Below, in pieces: positions 10,240 to 23,700 of a DNA stretch of 64,000 bases. The position numbers were made by a program, and so were the translations under genes. Location of the stretch: the NCBI GenBank assembly GCA_018873245.2, contig JAEMBT020000002.1, forward strand, positions 4,158,001-4,222,000, in the 5' to 3' direction. Origin of the DNA: Archegozetes longisetosus (Eukaryota; Arthropoda; Arachnida; Sarcoptiformes; Trhypochthoniidae). How positions within the stretch are numbered: position 1 is the stretch's first letter; each line of letters opens with the position of its first letter. The notes beneath the pieces were generated by a model that had not been told where the DNA came from, ran no database searches, and was given only the letters and a program-made list of their open reading frames with translations.

Positions 10240-11778
10240 TTCTTACTACTTTTCAATTATGGATAGCTTTGATCTTTCGTAGAAATTGATACAGTCTGGT
10301 ACCGATTTTAGCAACTCATCGATGCTGTAAAATATTGATGCCAAGATCCGAACATGTCTAAATCTTTCTTAATCGCAAAGGCCCTTATTCTTTAATATTA
10401 GCTGTTTTCAATGGGTCTCATTAAATAATTGAATGCTTCTCTTGAAATGTGATCGAAGTTTAAATCAAAAAAATTCATTAGTTTTGAATCTGGATTTAAC
10501 AAAATCAGGATATTTATAAAGCTATAGATGCACTCAAATCTACTGCTGATTTCGGGATTTTACTAAAACATTTGTTGCCATAATCCTCACTGTTTAACAT
10601 TATGGACCTGATAAAAGCAGTCAGTGCTTTGAAAATGAGCAGTTAGAATACAAATTTAGTTTAAATTGGGTTGCTAAAATCGGAGACAGACTGTATTTGG
10701 ATGTGATCTGTATTTGTAATCGTCATTCAAACTTTATTGTAGATTTAGTTTTAACATTTAGACCTGATTGTCAAATGAAATACTGACTATTTAGTTGACA
10801 CTCTTAAGAATGTGGTTAAATATATGAATTGTTGAATATAATAAAATGATTTTTTACTTTTATTGGTAAAAATGAGTAAACCTATTAGAATGTATTTTAA
10901 ATGATTGTTATGATGTTTTAGTGTTGATCAATTGTTTTGATAAAATACTTAATACTTGTGCATATATTATTGACCAATGTTTTTGGTTATATTACATAAT
11001 CAATGTTAATTTTAGATTCTATGTTTAGCTGACAAAATAAAAGTAAAAAACAAGTTTCAATCAATAGCTAATTTAATGTTTTATCTAAATTTAATCACTC
11101 GATAGTACGACCAAATATATTATGAAATGATAAGATGCGCAATTTTTTTTCAATTAAAGCTTTCATAAACTACTTCTAAAGTCAAATTTAATTCTATCAA
11201 AACGTATACATTTATATAATAAAACTGAGTGTTAGTGAAGAACTGACATATTGAGAATATTGAGATTAGTTTATCTAAGAATAAGCTTAAGTAGATTATA
11301 TACAAAGTATGTTCTGAGTGGCAATGAACTTTGCTTTGCTAATAAAGATATATCTAACAGAACTTCAATAAGTTTCAAAATCAATAATCACATGAGCCAA
11401 AAATAAGCAACAGTTTCATTTTCAGATTAAATTTTACTTTTTTCCACTTTTATTTATCAACGATAGGGTTTTCAACATTTTTTTTGATCACAGAAACAGC
11501 TTTGTGTGTGTGTGTCAAGAGTGAAATGTTAGTGCAAAAGATGATAGAATACAGTATTTGTGCGAAAAATAATCTTAAAATTAAACATTGAATTACTGTG
11601 TATACAAATCTAATTATTATCTACAGTCAAATCACTTTGTCTTAACACAATTAACTTGAATTTGCATACTTTCCAACAGATATAATGCACGAAAAAAATC
11701 ATATAATATACCAAAAAAATCATATAATATACCAAAAAATGCAGTCAATTCATATCTATTAAAAGGGCGGTAGAAAAG
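10240..11778. other. 3' region of the four-helix gene and convergent spacer
   Basis: Non-coding. AATAAA at 10840-10845 and 11037-11042 are candidate poly(A) signals for the plus-strand gene. A short TG run lies at about 11502-11514. The complement of TTTATT near 11450 may be the poly(A) signal of the minus-strand NWD-like gene. A 22-bp unit (AATCATATAATATACC core) is tandemly duplicated at 11692-11737. Confidence 0.45.
11692..11737. repeat. Two-copy 22-bp tandem repeat
   Basis: A-run followed by TCATATAATATACC, twice in direct succession, then a third partial A-run. Lies just beyond the 3' end of the NWD-like gene. Confidence 0.6.
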
Positions 11779-14700
11779 TTACATAACTATACAAACACCA
11801 GATTCTTTAACATGAAACAATTTATCAGTTGAATTGACATCCTTTGAAACTGAAGGATTGGCATCTGTTTCCTCCATAGATCTCGACCTGCCCTGCAATC
11901 CTTGGCCAAGTAATGGACGAACTGATGGCGGCAAACATTTAATACCTGTCAGCTTTGCGCTAAATAAAATCAAACATAAAAATTATTTTCTATACACTAA
12001 TTTATTGGAGACGATAGCGAACAGCAAATAGAAGTCCCTTTACTATCAGATAAATTTTTTGATTGTTGAAAGAGAAAAATCATTTAAACTATCATCTGAT
12101 TGGATAATGAAAAATTGATTTGAGTGTGAAAACACTTTTCGAACACACTAAGTATGAGTTGAGAAGAGCTTACCATTTACGCTTTATAAGTTAGGCATGC
12201 GATTGAAAAACCATCAAGTCTTGTGTTTCAAATTAAGGCTTTAGTGTGTCCCCTAAGTATTCCTATAAATCACGCTCTGCAATAATATTCTACGAGTGCA
12301 ATAAAGTTTAGGTCAGGCCTAACTTAATCAGTATTATCTAACCTTCTATTAACTGAAACATATGTCGTTTGCAACAGTAAGTCTGGGGCTAAAGCCCGAA
12401 ATAATAAATTCTTACGCAATTTAAAACTTAAATACTATCAAACACTGTAGAAATGAGAGCTCGTGTGCAACTATGACTAGGAAAAGCCTTCAACCTATTA
12501 CACACGTGAACAATACCTTATAAATTTAGGTGGTACTAAATATACATAAACTGTGCTCTCAAACTCAATTTATAAAGTATTGATAGCACAGCTGTAGTCA
12601 GTGAGAAGTAATAGGGGAGCTATAGTCCCGCCCAGAGATTTTTTCAAAACTTAAGTGTGAATCTGTACTGAAAAATGTTTGAAACTATATTTACTAGATG
12701 CATCAATCGATTGCCTATTGTTAAACATAAATGAAAGGCTTAATTAGAAATGAACATATATTTGAATGTTGATTAACGTTTAGCTCAACAAATCTGAGCA
12801 TTTGGTTTTAGACTTTTAGCCCCTTTCAAAAATTGCACTAATTATTAGTACTTGTAATTAAGTAATTTAAATTAAGACAAGCTGTTCGCTAGAGAACGAT
12901 TAAATGTGTTTAGTAATAATTACTTGGTTGAATCAGCGATAACTTGAGATGCGATGAGTGGACTTTGTGCTTTAATCAGGGTCTGGCCGCCAGTACTAGT
13001 AAATTCTGGAAAGCAAGCGAACATACTTTGCTGCTTCTTAAGCATCTTCTGTTTTGGCCCGATTAGTTTAGAGATCATTCGCGTTGGTCTATTGGTGGGC
13101 ACCCTTTCAGCTACGAGAGGACTACTGCTTATTGGACTTCCGTCCCATATATTTGACATAAGTGTTTCGCGTGAGCCCATTGGTGACTGAACCTGTTGCG
13201 CACACAACGAAGTTATTTTGCGGAAATCGTCGACGCTTTGTCCGCGATGCAGTAAATGATCCCAATAGAAAGAGTCAAATGATTGTTCTCTTTTCAAGTT
13301 TCCTCTCATCAGAGCGCGTGATCGATTATCGCGTGGAACTATTCCCCTCCAGGCAGCCGGTAGTTTCGACTCATCACCGCTGGCCGGAGTGCCAGGTGGC
13401 AGATCTAGTGTCAAGTCTTTTGCAGGGTTATTGTGGTATCTGATTATTGGAAGCAGTTGATTATTTGCTAAATGAACAACAAATGAGTTGAGATTCAGTG
13501 AAACAGAAAGTGTTAGGAAATTATGGTGCATATCTATTATTGCCAATCGATGTCCCATTGACTTTGTGTCCCAAACTTGTAGTGTGTTGTCTTCAGAAGC
13601 AGATATGGCCGAAGAGCCGTCAAGTGTTAGCTTGACTTGTATGACATTGGCATTATGACCAGAGAGAGTGAACAGTTCGCTACCAGTCGTCATATCCCAT
13701 AATATTAGATTACAGTCTTGAGATCCACTAATAACTAGACTTGAATTTAAGGGCGCGGTCGCTACACACGATATACTTCCTTCGTGACCAACAAGAACTT
13801 GAGTTAATTTACCAGTTGCTACTTCCCATACTTTGAGCGACATATCTTGAGAACCAGTAATGATTGTCTGTCCATCATATGTACACGTGTAACAAGTAAT
13901 TGGTTCCGAATGAGATACTGTTCTCTCATTCTCACAATCAAACGCTGACCAAAACTTGACACTAATTATATGAAGAAAAAAGAAATAATAGAAATAAATA
14001 ATCGCAATCCTTGATTGAGGGTATAAGTTCACTTGTTCGTACCTGTTATCATTTTTTCCACAAACAGCAAAAACTGTATTTGCGTGAAGAGTCACGTTAT
14101 TAATTGGTTTATTAGTTACCACTAATTGATTACCACTATCTGCCTGCCAGAGACGGTGGCAACCCATACTATCAACTGATAATATTCTCCTTGAATCAGC
14201 CGTCACTTTGACAGTCACGATGCTATTCTGGTGTTCCGTAAACGTCGATACGATCAGACCTAACGTGAGTCCCCAAACACGCAATGAACGGTCTTCAGAG
14301 CCGGAAACCGCAAACAACCCATTAGGAGCAAAATCAACACAAGTGACTGGACCAGTATGGCCTTCGAGTGTGGTATGGGTTTCACCGGTACTTAATTGCC
14401 ATATTTTGACCAAACAGTCACGAGAACCGGTCACAGCTAGGCATCCATCTCTTGAAACTGCGACGCAAGTGATCGGTTCACTATGATTGTCAACCTTTTT
14501 CTTCTTTCTCGATGAAGGCCTAGATCTAGGCTTTTGGTTCTCTTTTTGAGCTTGCGACAAGTCTGATGTTGGTATGGTTGTCAACTCTTTCTCCATCTTC
14601 CTAGAGTAAAAATTCCAAATAACGATCTTATTGCCACCGCATGTGAAAAGAAATTGATCATTTTTTGCGGTAGAATTGCTGTTATCATCTCATTGTGAGC

Positions 14701-17700
14701 TGACAGGCTTTGGATTAATCGAGCGGAATGTATGTCATAAATATGTAGTTTTCCATCACCGCACCCAAGAATGCATCGACAATTGTCTCGCGCAAATTTA
14801 AGATATGATATAACAGCTCCTATAGTGTGTCCCTGAAGGCAATGGACATCAGTACCAGTTGTTAATGCTCTGACGTGTACGGAATTATCTTCACAGGCGA
14901 GTAGTAGGAAAGTTGAGTCAAGCGATATATCCATATGCATAATAGGCTTATGAAGTGTAATCTCATTTAATATGCAGAATGTTTCTAAACTCCAAACTGC
15001 AACTGTACAGTCTGTAGAGCCGGTCACAAACACATCATCTCCACTGTTAACTTGCAGACAAGTGATCATTCCTCTGTGATGTTCGAGTCTTGATATGATA
15101 GTACCTGTTTCTAAATTGACAGCACAAACTGCTCCTATTTCTGAACCGCTTAGTATTATCTCTTCCGAATGCGTTATTATTACACAAAGAACTCCCGCGA
15201 TGTGATGACTATAAATATGAGATTGTTTTGTTATACGATAATTGATAAAACTTTATAAATTGTTAAAATGATTGAGTGCTAAACCTTAATCTGTGTTTTA
15301 ATTTGCAAGAAATTTCAGTGTCGATAGTAATCTCCCATAAATTAACGTTGGTGTCTTCGCTACCAGTTGCGAGCCATTTACCAGAATCTGATAAATGAAG
15401 GCATGTTATCGTTTCGCGATGACCTTAATATCAAAATCAATTCATTCTTAATTATAAAAGATTTTTGCCAAAAGAGTTTTTATTCTATAAGTTATATGAG
15501 CTTAAAATAACCTAAAAATTAATAAGGCTTAAAAGCTAGTTTCATCACAATATTAAGTTAGAAATAAATTAATGACAGCTTTAACAAATGAAGTCATTCA
15601 AGATTTTAGTTTGAGATTTTCATTCAAGTTTCTATTAAAAGTAGGAATAAAAGTCGGACAACTCTTTTGTTGAGTATCGAATAAAGATAACTCATGCCTA
15701 TCTCCAATCAATAATAATGATATTTATGATTTTTAAAGACATTAACTCATGTGACTGTTGAGCAAACTAAAGAAAGAAGCGATAGTTTGACGTAAAAGTT
15801 ATATAACTACATTAGTAAAATGAATTAATATCCCGAAAATCTATTAATGAGATGAATAGTGCGTGATCAAAGCGTATAAGCTGGTATTTTTAGGAACGAT
15901 ATCGCCATAATTTCAATATAGTTGGAAGGAGGCAATCTTTACTTATATAATAATATTATATTTAACTATTTTGTAAGACGTGGCTCCAGATTGCATTCGT
16001 CACGCGATAGTGACTTTCCACAAAGGAAATCAAAAGTGTAATATAAAACTTAGGTTAATTCATTAACTAAAGTTTCCTTTTCATTATTCAATTCTATACT
16101 AGTATGAAGACAACCGACTATAAACATCTTAAACAAACTTCTCCGCACAATACTTTTATATCGATTTTTCAAATATCTCTCTATTATAACTCTGGTTAAT
16201 TCAATTTCTGCCTTGTTTAGGTACATTAAATTTCTCATTTTTTCTTTTCGACCACAACTTGAATACTTTTTTCTTTAGCCACAAACGAAGCAGAACCAAA
16301 GTTTTCGGTAACGAAATCGCATAAGTGTCATGATCTTGGCTGTGTTACTCGTATAAAATTTTTTAATTCGTCTAAAGTGCTAATTAATCATCAGTATGAA
16401 TTCAATTCTCTCAACAAAGAAAGCGCTCACATCAAAAATGATGAGTTATTATGACTTAAAGTCTATGCTATTTGCCTCCGAAAACTATATAACAGAATTA
16501 CTTCTTCTTCTATGGTTAAACAAAAAAACGCATTGATGTTGTAGTTGAAAGAAAAAGTAAGAAATATAAAACTCATATGATGAAAGCTTAAAATAATAAT
16601 TATCATTTCTAAGCTTTTTGGGTTTTACTTTAATTCAATTTCTAATGGTTTTGAATATTCATGAAATACTGTCACGTAATTGGATAGACTATTGAGAATG
16701 TACAACGAGAACTATTTTATAAGCTTTCTATTCTCAAGCTTAGAGCATTGGATTCATCTCGAGCTAGTTATTAATTCGTTTTTTCTGTTAGTCATTTCAA
16801 TATGAGGATCAGATCTATTATAATTACAACTCAAGTCATTAATGGCAATGAGCCGTGATTTCAACTCATTTATATTCTAGATGTCCTTACACATATTCAG
16901 AGCTGGAGAATAGGCTTTCCTTGTATAGAAATACAGGCTAACTCCCGTTATGGATACGTTTTCTATATATTTTCACTCTCAGTCAAAATGTATTTAAATC
17001 TATTTTCGATCCAATAGTTTCATGATTTGAACAGTTTCTTATATTATCAGTTTGATAAAATCTAATTAAAATAGAAAGTTTATGAGTTAATTGAAATTGA
17101 GCGGATAAAAAGAATGACTTTTTGAAATGAGAGCTCTGTTCATTATTATAATAGGAAGGAAAGCCTATTCTCTAGCTCTGCACATCATTTTGCTGTTAGC
17201 ATTATATCCAAAATTGGCTCAACTCATAACAGGTAGTCGTAAAATATTGATTAGTTTTAGGCAAAGTTCAAACAATTTTTAAACTAAGCATTAGTTTCTA
17301 GTTAAGCTTTAAGGCTTACTCAACAAACTAATTTTTAGGTGAAAATTGAATGAATGACAGAAATAGAGATATACTGTACAGTGGATTGACTGCCTTTCAA
17401 AGAAATCCTTATCAGAAGCATTTCTTTCAAAACCTATTTCCTTCATTTGTAGCTTTGCTAACCTGGGCATGGCTAACTTTAGCGCTATCGTCATTTTAAA
17501 AATTCAACATAAGCTCATTCAAAGTTCTACCATTGATTTTGACAACTATTCGTTAGTCTCAATGGAGACACTGTTTATAGGAGTTAATGTTTAGAATTTG
17601 TTTAGAAATGTTTGGCTTTGGGAAAGATTCATACTTCATCAATCGATTCATGGAGAAATAATCATAGTAGATTTACTTAATCATTTAATACTTTCTCATG

Positions 17701-20700
17701 AAAAATAGTGAACAATATTTTTTTATTATTGATAATATGTGACTTTTTTTTCATGAGTCTGAAAAATTATGTTCTAATCATACGTATGACTTGTTTTCTA
17801 CTTAATTTGATTGAGCTTATGTAAGCTATTGCTGGAGACTCGTTTGGTTTCATAAATATATCAAAAGTTCAAATAAGTATTAACTGCTGTTGCCTTAAAA
17901 CTTTACAGTTATTGTTGCAAATGACGCTCACTTCAAAGTGAAATCTGACATTTCTCTAACGCAGAATATGTTTGAAAAATCGACAGATAAGGCAAAAAAG
18001 TTTAGTACTTAGTGCACGCTTTACTTAGAGTGAAGCTTAGAGAAATATAAACTCAGATTCTATGTCTCAGACTTGTATTAGGAACTTGGATTTGTCTCAA
18101 ATGTTCATTAGAAGTAAAGCACACCTGCTAATAATATAAAAATATTTTCTTCTATTACACTCGATGGCTTACCGGAAATACCATATAGTTTTAGGTATCC
18201 CCTAGGTTCACATTAACCCTTAGCAATTCTATTTGGTTACACTTCGGTTTGTGGTTCGCGTAGGCTTGGACATTGGGTACTTATGTGATTATCACATACA
18301 ATGCTCTCTTACACCATTTCGCACACATAACCCGACTAGCCTAAGTATGTTACCAATACGATTATTTTAGGTTAAGTTAGTTAGATTAGAAAGAGAAATG
18401 GCGTGTAGGTAACTCGCACGGAGCTCTAACTACTGGACAACACTCTAAGATAACCACCTAAGTGCCCAATACCTAAACCCTAGATGAACCATAAGTCGAA
18501 GTAAAACCCAATATTTAGGTAACAAATGTGAGCGTGATATCAAGCAATACACCATGAGTATGATAGCGATAAAGCTTAACGCGAGTAATAAGTTTATTTA
18601 ATTAAATAGAACTTAATGAAAAATAAGTACCTTCGAAAGATTTGATGATTGACTTGGCAGGTAGATTATAAAAGTGAAGCATTTTTGCTTCGCATGCAAT
18701 CAGGTGCTGAGAATCAGGCGTAGAGACGGCTCTAGTGATGCTGTTCCACGAACATGTGATCATAGCCACTTGTGGAGGCATTGGTAGATTAAGCCATGAA
18801 TTGGATGGGATTAAAATTGGAGTTTGGAGGTTATTACACCAATTATAAGTGTCATTAACGAATGTATTTAAACACGAATTATTATTTTTAACATTTTCAC
18901 TAATATTGCTCTCATTAGAACTAATAGCAGTTGTAAAAGGTTTGAGCCATAATAATATTTCTGTAGCTAATTGGTTAGCGTCTTGTGAGACTACGTGCAC
19001 AGACTGTTTGGTCATGTTGTACAGAAGTTCTATCTCCCAATCAAGTATTTGACTCCTAACTAGATCCAGAATACTTCGCAAGTAACTAATTGAAACTCCT
19101 TTAACAATAGTCATAAGAAAGTCAATATTGAGTATCGCGTTCTCTTTCAATTTGACTCTATCTCCAGATTTCAATAAGTGATACCAGAGCTCGTCGGCTT
19201 CACGGACCAGTTCTGTGTCTTTACGAATATTGTTTCCCTCGTGCAATGCCTGCCCGAATAAAAAGCATACAAAATAAATATCTTCCAAAATAAGCTGAAT
19301 TCTTCAAATTTAATGTAATACAGTGTCATCAGAATGGAGACGAGCAAAATCTTATTTTTTGCTTATATCGCAAATCAGATATTGAATAATCGATTGAAGT
19401 TACATTGGAATCGAATTTCTTACAAAAATATCTGTTATAATCTTTTGCATAAATGGTTGAAATTTCTATTTAGAGTTAAAGTTAGAGTAAGATTCCATCT
19501 GATCAAATCCTGGCTTTTTCATTATATTAGAATTTCAGTCAACCTTCAAGTTGGCTCAAAATCGTTTTGAGTAGAAGTCAGTATAATCTGATAGAATTGA
19601 ATAAAGTGGCGAGGCTAAAAAATTTCCCATGAGGGGACACTAGGTTGGTTTTCTTAGGTTTTGCATTAGAATTGAGCTAGGTCAAAACTGGTATTGTCAT
19701 CACAGAGTCTGGACTAAAAAATTGACAAATCCTGTTTGTAAACTTAAGGCAACTTATTTCTTAAAATATGTGTATGGATTAACCATATACAAATATTTTA
19801 ACTAAGACTTAAATACATATGAATTCATGTACTTTTCAGATTAAAATTGAAAATTCCGGAATTCTGCAGAGATATCGAAGATTCCCTAGAAATTGAAAAT
19901 TTTCTTAATATTAGTTAGTTGATGTTTCTTAAGTCTTTTTCATTCGATTTGTGTGTATTAAAAATTCTTCTCGACTCTGGTCATCACAGTGTCTATAGTC
20001 CATCCAGTCATAAGAAAATTCTGTGACTTAAATAAACTTTATACAGTATGTATAAGAAAACTTTTCCCTCAAATCACTCTTGACTTAAGCTTCGGTTGGA
20101 GTTGAGGGGGCTTGTACCCTTTCGATCCCCACGGTAGCTTCGCCACTGATTCAATATACTTAAAATACATATTTAGAATGTATATTTAGAATCATTGAAA
20201 TCTATTGAAGCTGTATTGACTTGAATTTTTAAAAGTACAAGCGATAAACGAAAGTTAAATCTGTTCATTAAACTATCTTTAAGTCAAACAGTTGAGCGAA
20301 GCAAAGCTGCAAAGATGCAAATCAATAACGAGTAATAAAAGATACAAAATACAATAGCATTTTAGAACAAAATGCTCAAAACTGTGAAAAAAACGTTTAT
20401 ATGAATTGATTATTAAAATAACGGAAAACAATACTGTAATGAACGAATGCTGTTTAATATACAGTACAACTGCATTGGTCGATAAAGTTGAGCAATCATT
20501 TTATAATATTAGATGTTTTACGATGTACAGTCTGGGATAATAAAATGATGCATAGTCACCAAAAAAGCACTGTTTCCCTGTCACTCTCTCTATCACGCAC
20601 ATCAAATTGAACTTAACTTTTGATCATAATCCTCTATTTTATCTAAAATGATTAATTTAATCTCAAATATTGTGAAATATTGTGGGAAGATAGAAATATT

Positions 20701-23700
20701 CTGACAAGAAAGCATCATATTTTTGTTGCTATGCATCCTCTTAAATTACGACATTACGAGTATGACATTACGAAAAGCTAAATAAAGTTTAATTATACAA
20801 CACATTGAGTTACATGAATAATATTCTGACTTATAATCTTACGTAAAAGCGAAATAACTTTCTATTTTTATACTGTTCATAAACATATTATTAGGTTGAT
20901 TGCTCTTTATTTTTTATATACTTTTCTCAGCTAATTTGCAGTCATAGCAGTCTTAGCGCTGATACTATCGCTCAACACTTATGTGACTATTTTTATGACA
21001 AGATCCTATTCTGAAAGCTAAGCAATAAAACCGATATATACCACACATTAAGTGAGTTGAACAGATCCAATAAATGGCGACTAATTCTAGGCTAATACTT
21101 AGAACAGAGAGATTCCATTAGGAGAAATATAACCGATATCTAAAAGTCATGTTTCGAGACATATTTCACAACGAAAACTATTACCTCATTGAATGCTGAA
21201 TGAAAGGCATTGGCCAGTTCTTGATGTGTTGCGCGAAGTTTTTGAGGCTCTTTCAGATACCTCCCTCTAATAGCATCGCCAATGCACTCATTCTTCCAGT
21301 GGAGATAACATCTTCCGAGAACGTAATATTCCTTCCAAAGAGGCCATAGTTTTTCCCTTATTGCGAGCCAAATGTTAGCATTAGCTTCAGATGACTCGTC
21401 ATTGATGACTAAATCAAAGATTTCAGCTTCTCTCAGACCATATCTGGTGCAGCAGATGAACGAACATATTTTGCGTATTATTGGTAGACCGAATCTATCT
21501 TCAAGATCAGAAATAGTATGCATAACAATACCATTAATATCACAAGGAATCGATGCAATATTTGGCTCATAAAAAGATTCCCAGTCAGATAATACAGTAC
21601 ATGACAGTAAATTGGCATAAAGTGGTGACGCGTGAATCTGATTAGGACTAGTGTTGGCAAAACGATCACGTATTACAGACCATTGCTGCCCAGTTAGACT
21701 CCGTTTCTCATCTCTAAGCTTGCATTGAAGCATAGGTACGATAGCATTCGGTGACGAGATCGGGACCAGTCTTATGAAATTATCACTACCTATTCGAGAT
21801 TTAAGAAGTGTTAGAACTGCGTCCGCACTTTCAGTTACTGAACATATTAGGTGCACATTTGCCGGAAGATTCCATGGCAGCCAGCCTAAGATTGCAGTAG
21901 TTTGCGATGACCTCAATAGATGCAAATCATCGAGAACTATAACCAGATCAGTGTTTTGTGCAGTTGTCTCAATCATTTTGAGCAAATCTTGGAACCAAAT
22001 CGAAAGCGCAGACAATTCATAACTAATAGTGGTTTGTGCTTCGAAGCCAAACACTAGTGATATATGAAGACACAAATTGCGCAATAATTCAGAAGTATAA
22101 CTAGAACATGGACTCTGACTTATATGACGGACAATTCTGATAACCTCGTCCCCGCCGATCAACCATTCTGTTGAATAGGTAAACACTTGCGAAAGTAAAG
22201 TCGATTTTCCGACACCTTCCTTCCCGATCACAACAATAGGCGCGTGACGCGAAGTCGTATTTGCAGATACTATAAGCTTTTGTATTTGCAAAAGTGGAGC
22301 ACAGTCTGAATCAAGTGATTGCGAGACACCGATTGAGCTCATGATTCGTTTAAAGTTACATAAGTGTGAGTGGGATTCACGTATGATTTCTGCCGGATAT
22401 TCAAATAGATTATGATTTATTTGGTTCTCGATTGAAGTCTTCAAACAGTGTATTAAAGTATCGCCGAACTTCTCTAAATAATCGCCTGGAAGTGTGTAAA
22501 TAGTTGGTGTTGTCGATAGTTCTTCACTGTCATGTTGACACGACTCACTATCCCAAGAGATACTATTTGGAAGAAAAGTTCAATAATAATAACTTTGTCG
22601 ATGAATTATGCGCTCACAATATATAGGCTTATTGAATGAAGAGTAAACGTGACCCTCTTTCTCAAACAAATGCCTTAGTAAATACATATGAAGACAACTT
22701 GCTCTAAGGCTCTAAAAGCTTCTGTATACGCTTTTTAAGTAAAAAATTCTTATTCACTGAAAGAGCGTATAATTTGATGCACAAAAAATCAGTTATAGCT
22801 TACAGACAATAAATAATTCATAAACTAAAAACATTTCAAAGAAAGATTTTGTCCAATTTTTAAAATTTAAATTCTGTCAAACTATTTTTCTTCCATCATA
22901 AAACGTGTCTAAACATTTTTTGAGTGATGCTCTCTCTGATTAGTCTTGACTTAAATTCAAACTGTTTTCAGCTCATCTCAAACTAAGTATTTAGTCAATT
23001 ACTAGTATTTTAAAGCTTAAGCTACTGACAGTTATTCACATGTATCAAATGTGAGATGTTGTATCGATTAAAACCAGAAGCTTTTCGTATGAGACTAAAG
23101 AATAAATCGGCTAAGAATCTTATAATCCAAAAAATCCGTTTAAAATCAACATCTTTCTCTTCAATTTTCATTTTCTCTTAACTCTTCGATTTTTGTATTG
23201 ATTTCAAATGAGTTTTGATACTTTTCCTTTTTTATTACAGTCGCCTCTCGTTATAGTAAACATCCTAATGTCCACTGATTATAACTAGGGTTTACTATAT
23301 CGGGGTTTATTTGAGAGTGCGAGAGCCAAATAATGTTTCCAAAAGTGTATATTGAACTTGGATGTTCACTACATCCTACTCCACTATAGAGAGTCTACTG
23401 TAACATGTTTACTTTAATAATACTACTTTCGATTCTACCAAAAAACTCTTAAGTTTTGATTTCAGTTGTAAAACAAGTATTTACTACCTAAACTTTTTAT
23501 TGTTTGCGCAGTTTGAAGCGAAACTTTTGTGTGAAATTGTAGTAAAAGTATGTTTTTCTTGATTTGCATGCTAGAAGTTTATTTTCTAGGAAATAGTTAG
23601 GACACAATCAGACAAAAGTAAATAGAAACAAGTATTCTTATGAAAGTACACCTTTTCATCGGTTATGTTGACAAATGGATATTAAGAGTCTTGAGTTCTA

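Larger units (their letters stand above)
15424..18630. other. Large intron of the NWD-like gene (3.2 kb)
   Basis: Non-coding apart from two transposon-like inverted-repeat elements (16898-17180 and about 18229-18512). A short TTAGGTTAAGTTAGTTAG run lies near 18369. Small open frames at 16050-16238 and 17309-17494 carry no recognisable domain. Confidence 0.7.

Noticed and set aside
13162-13443. 93-codon plus-strand open frame
   Set aside because: It is antisense to the well-supported WD-repeat exon of the NWD-like gene.
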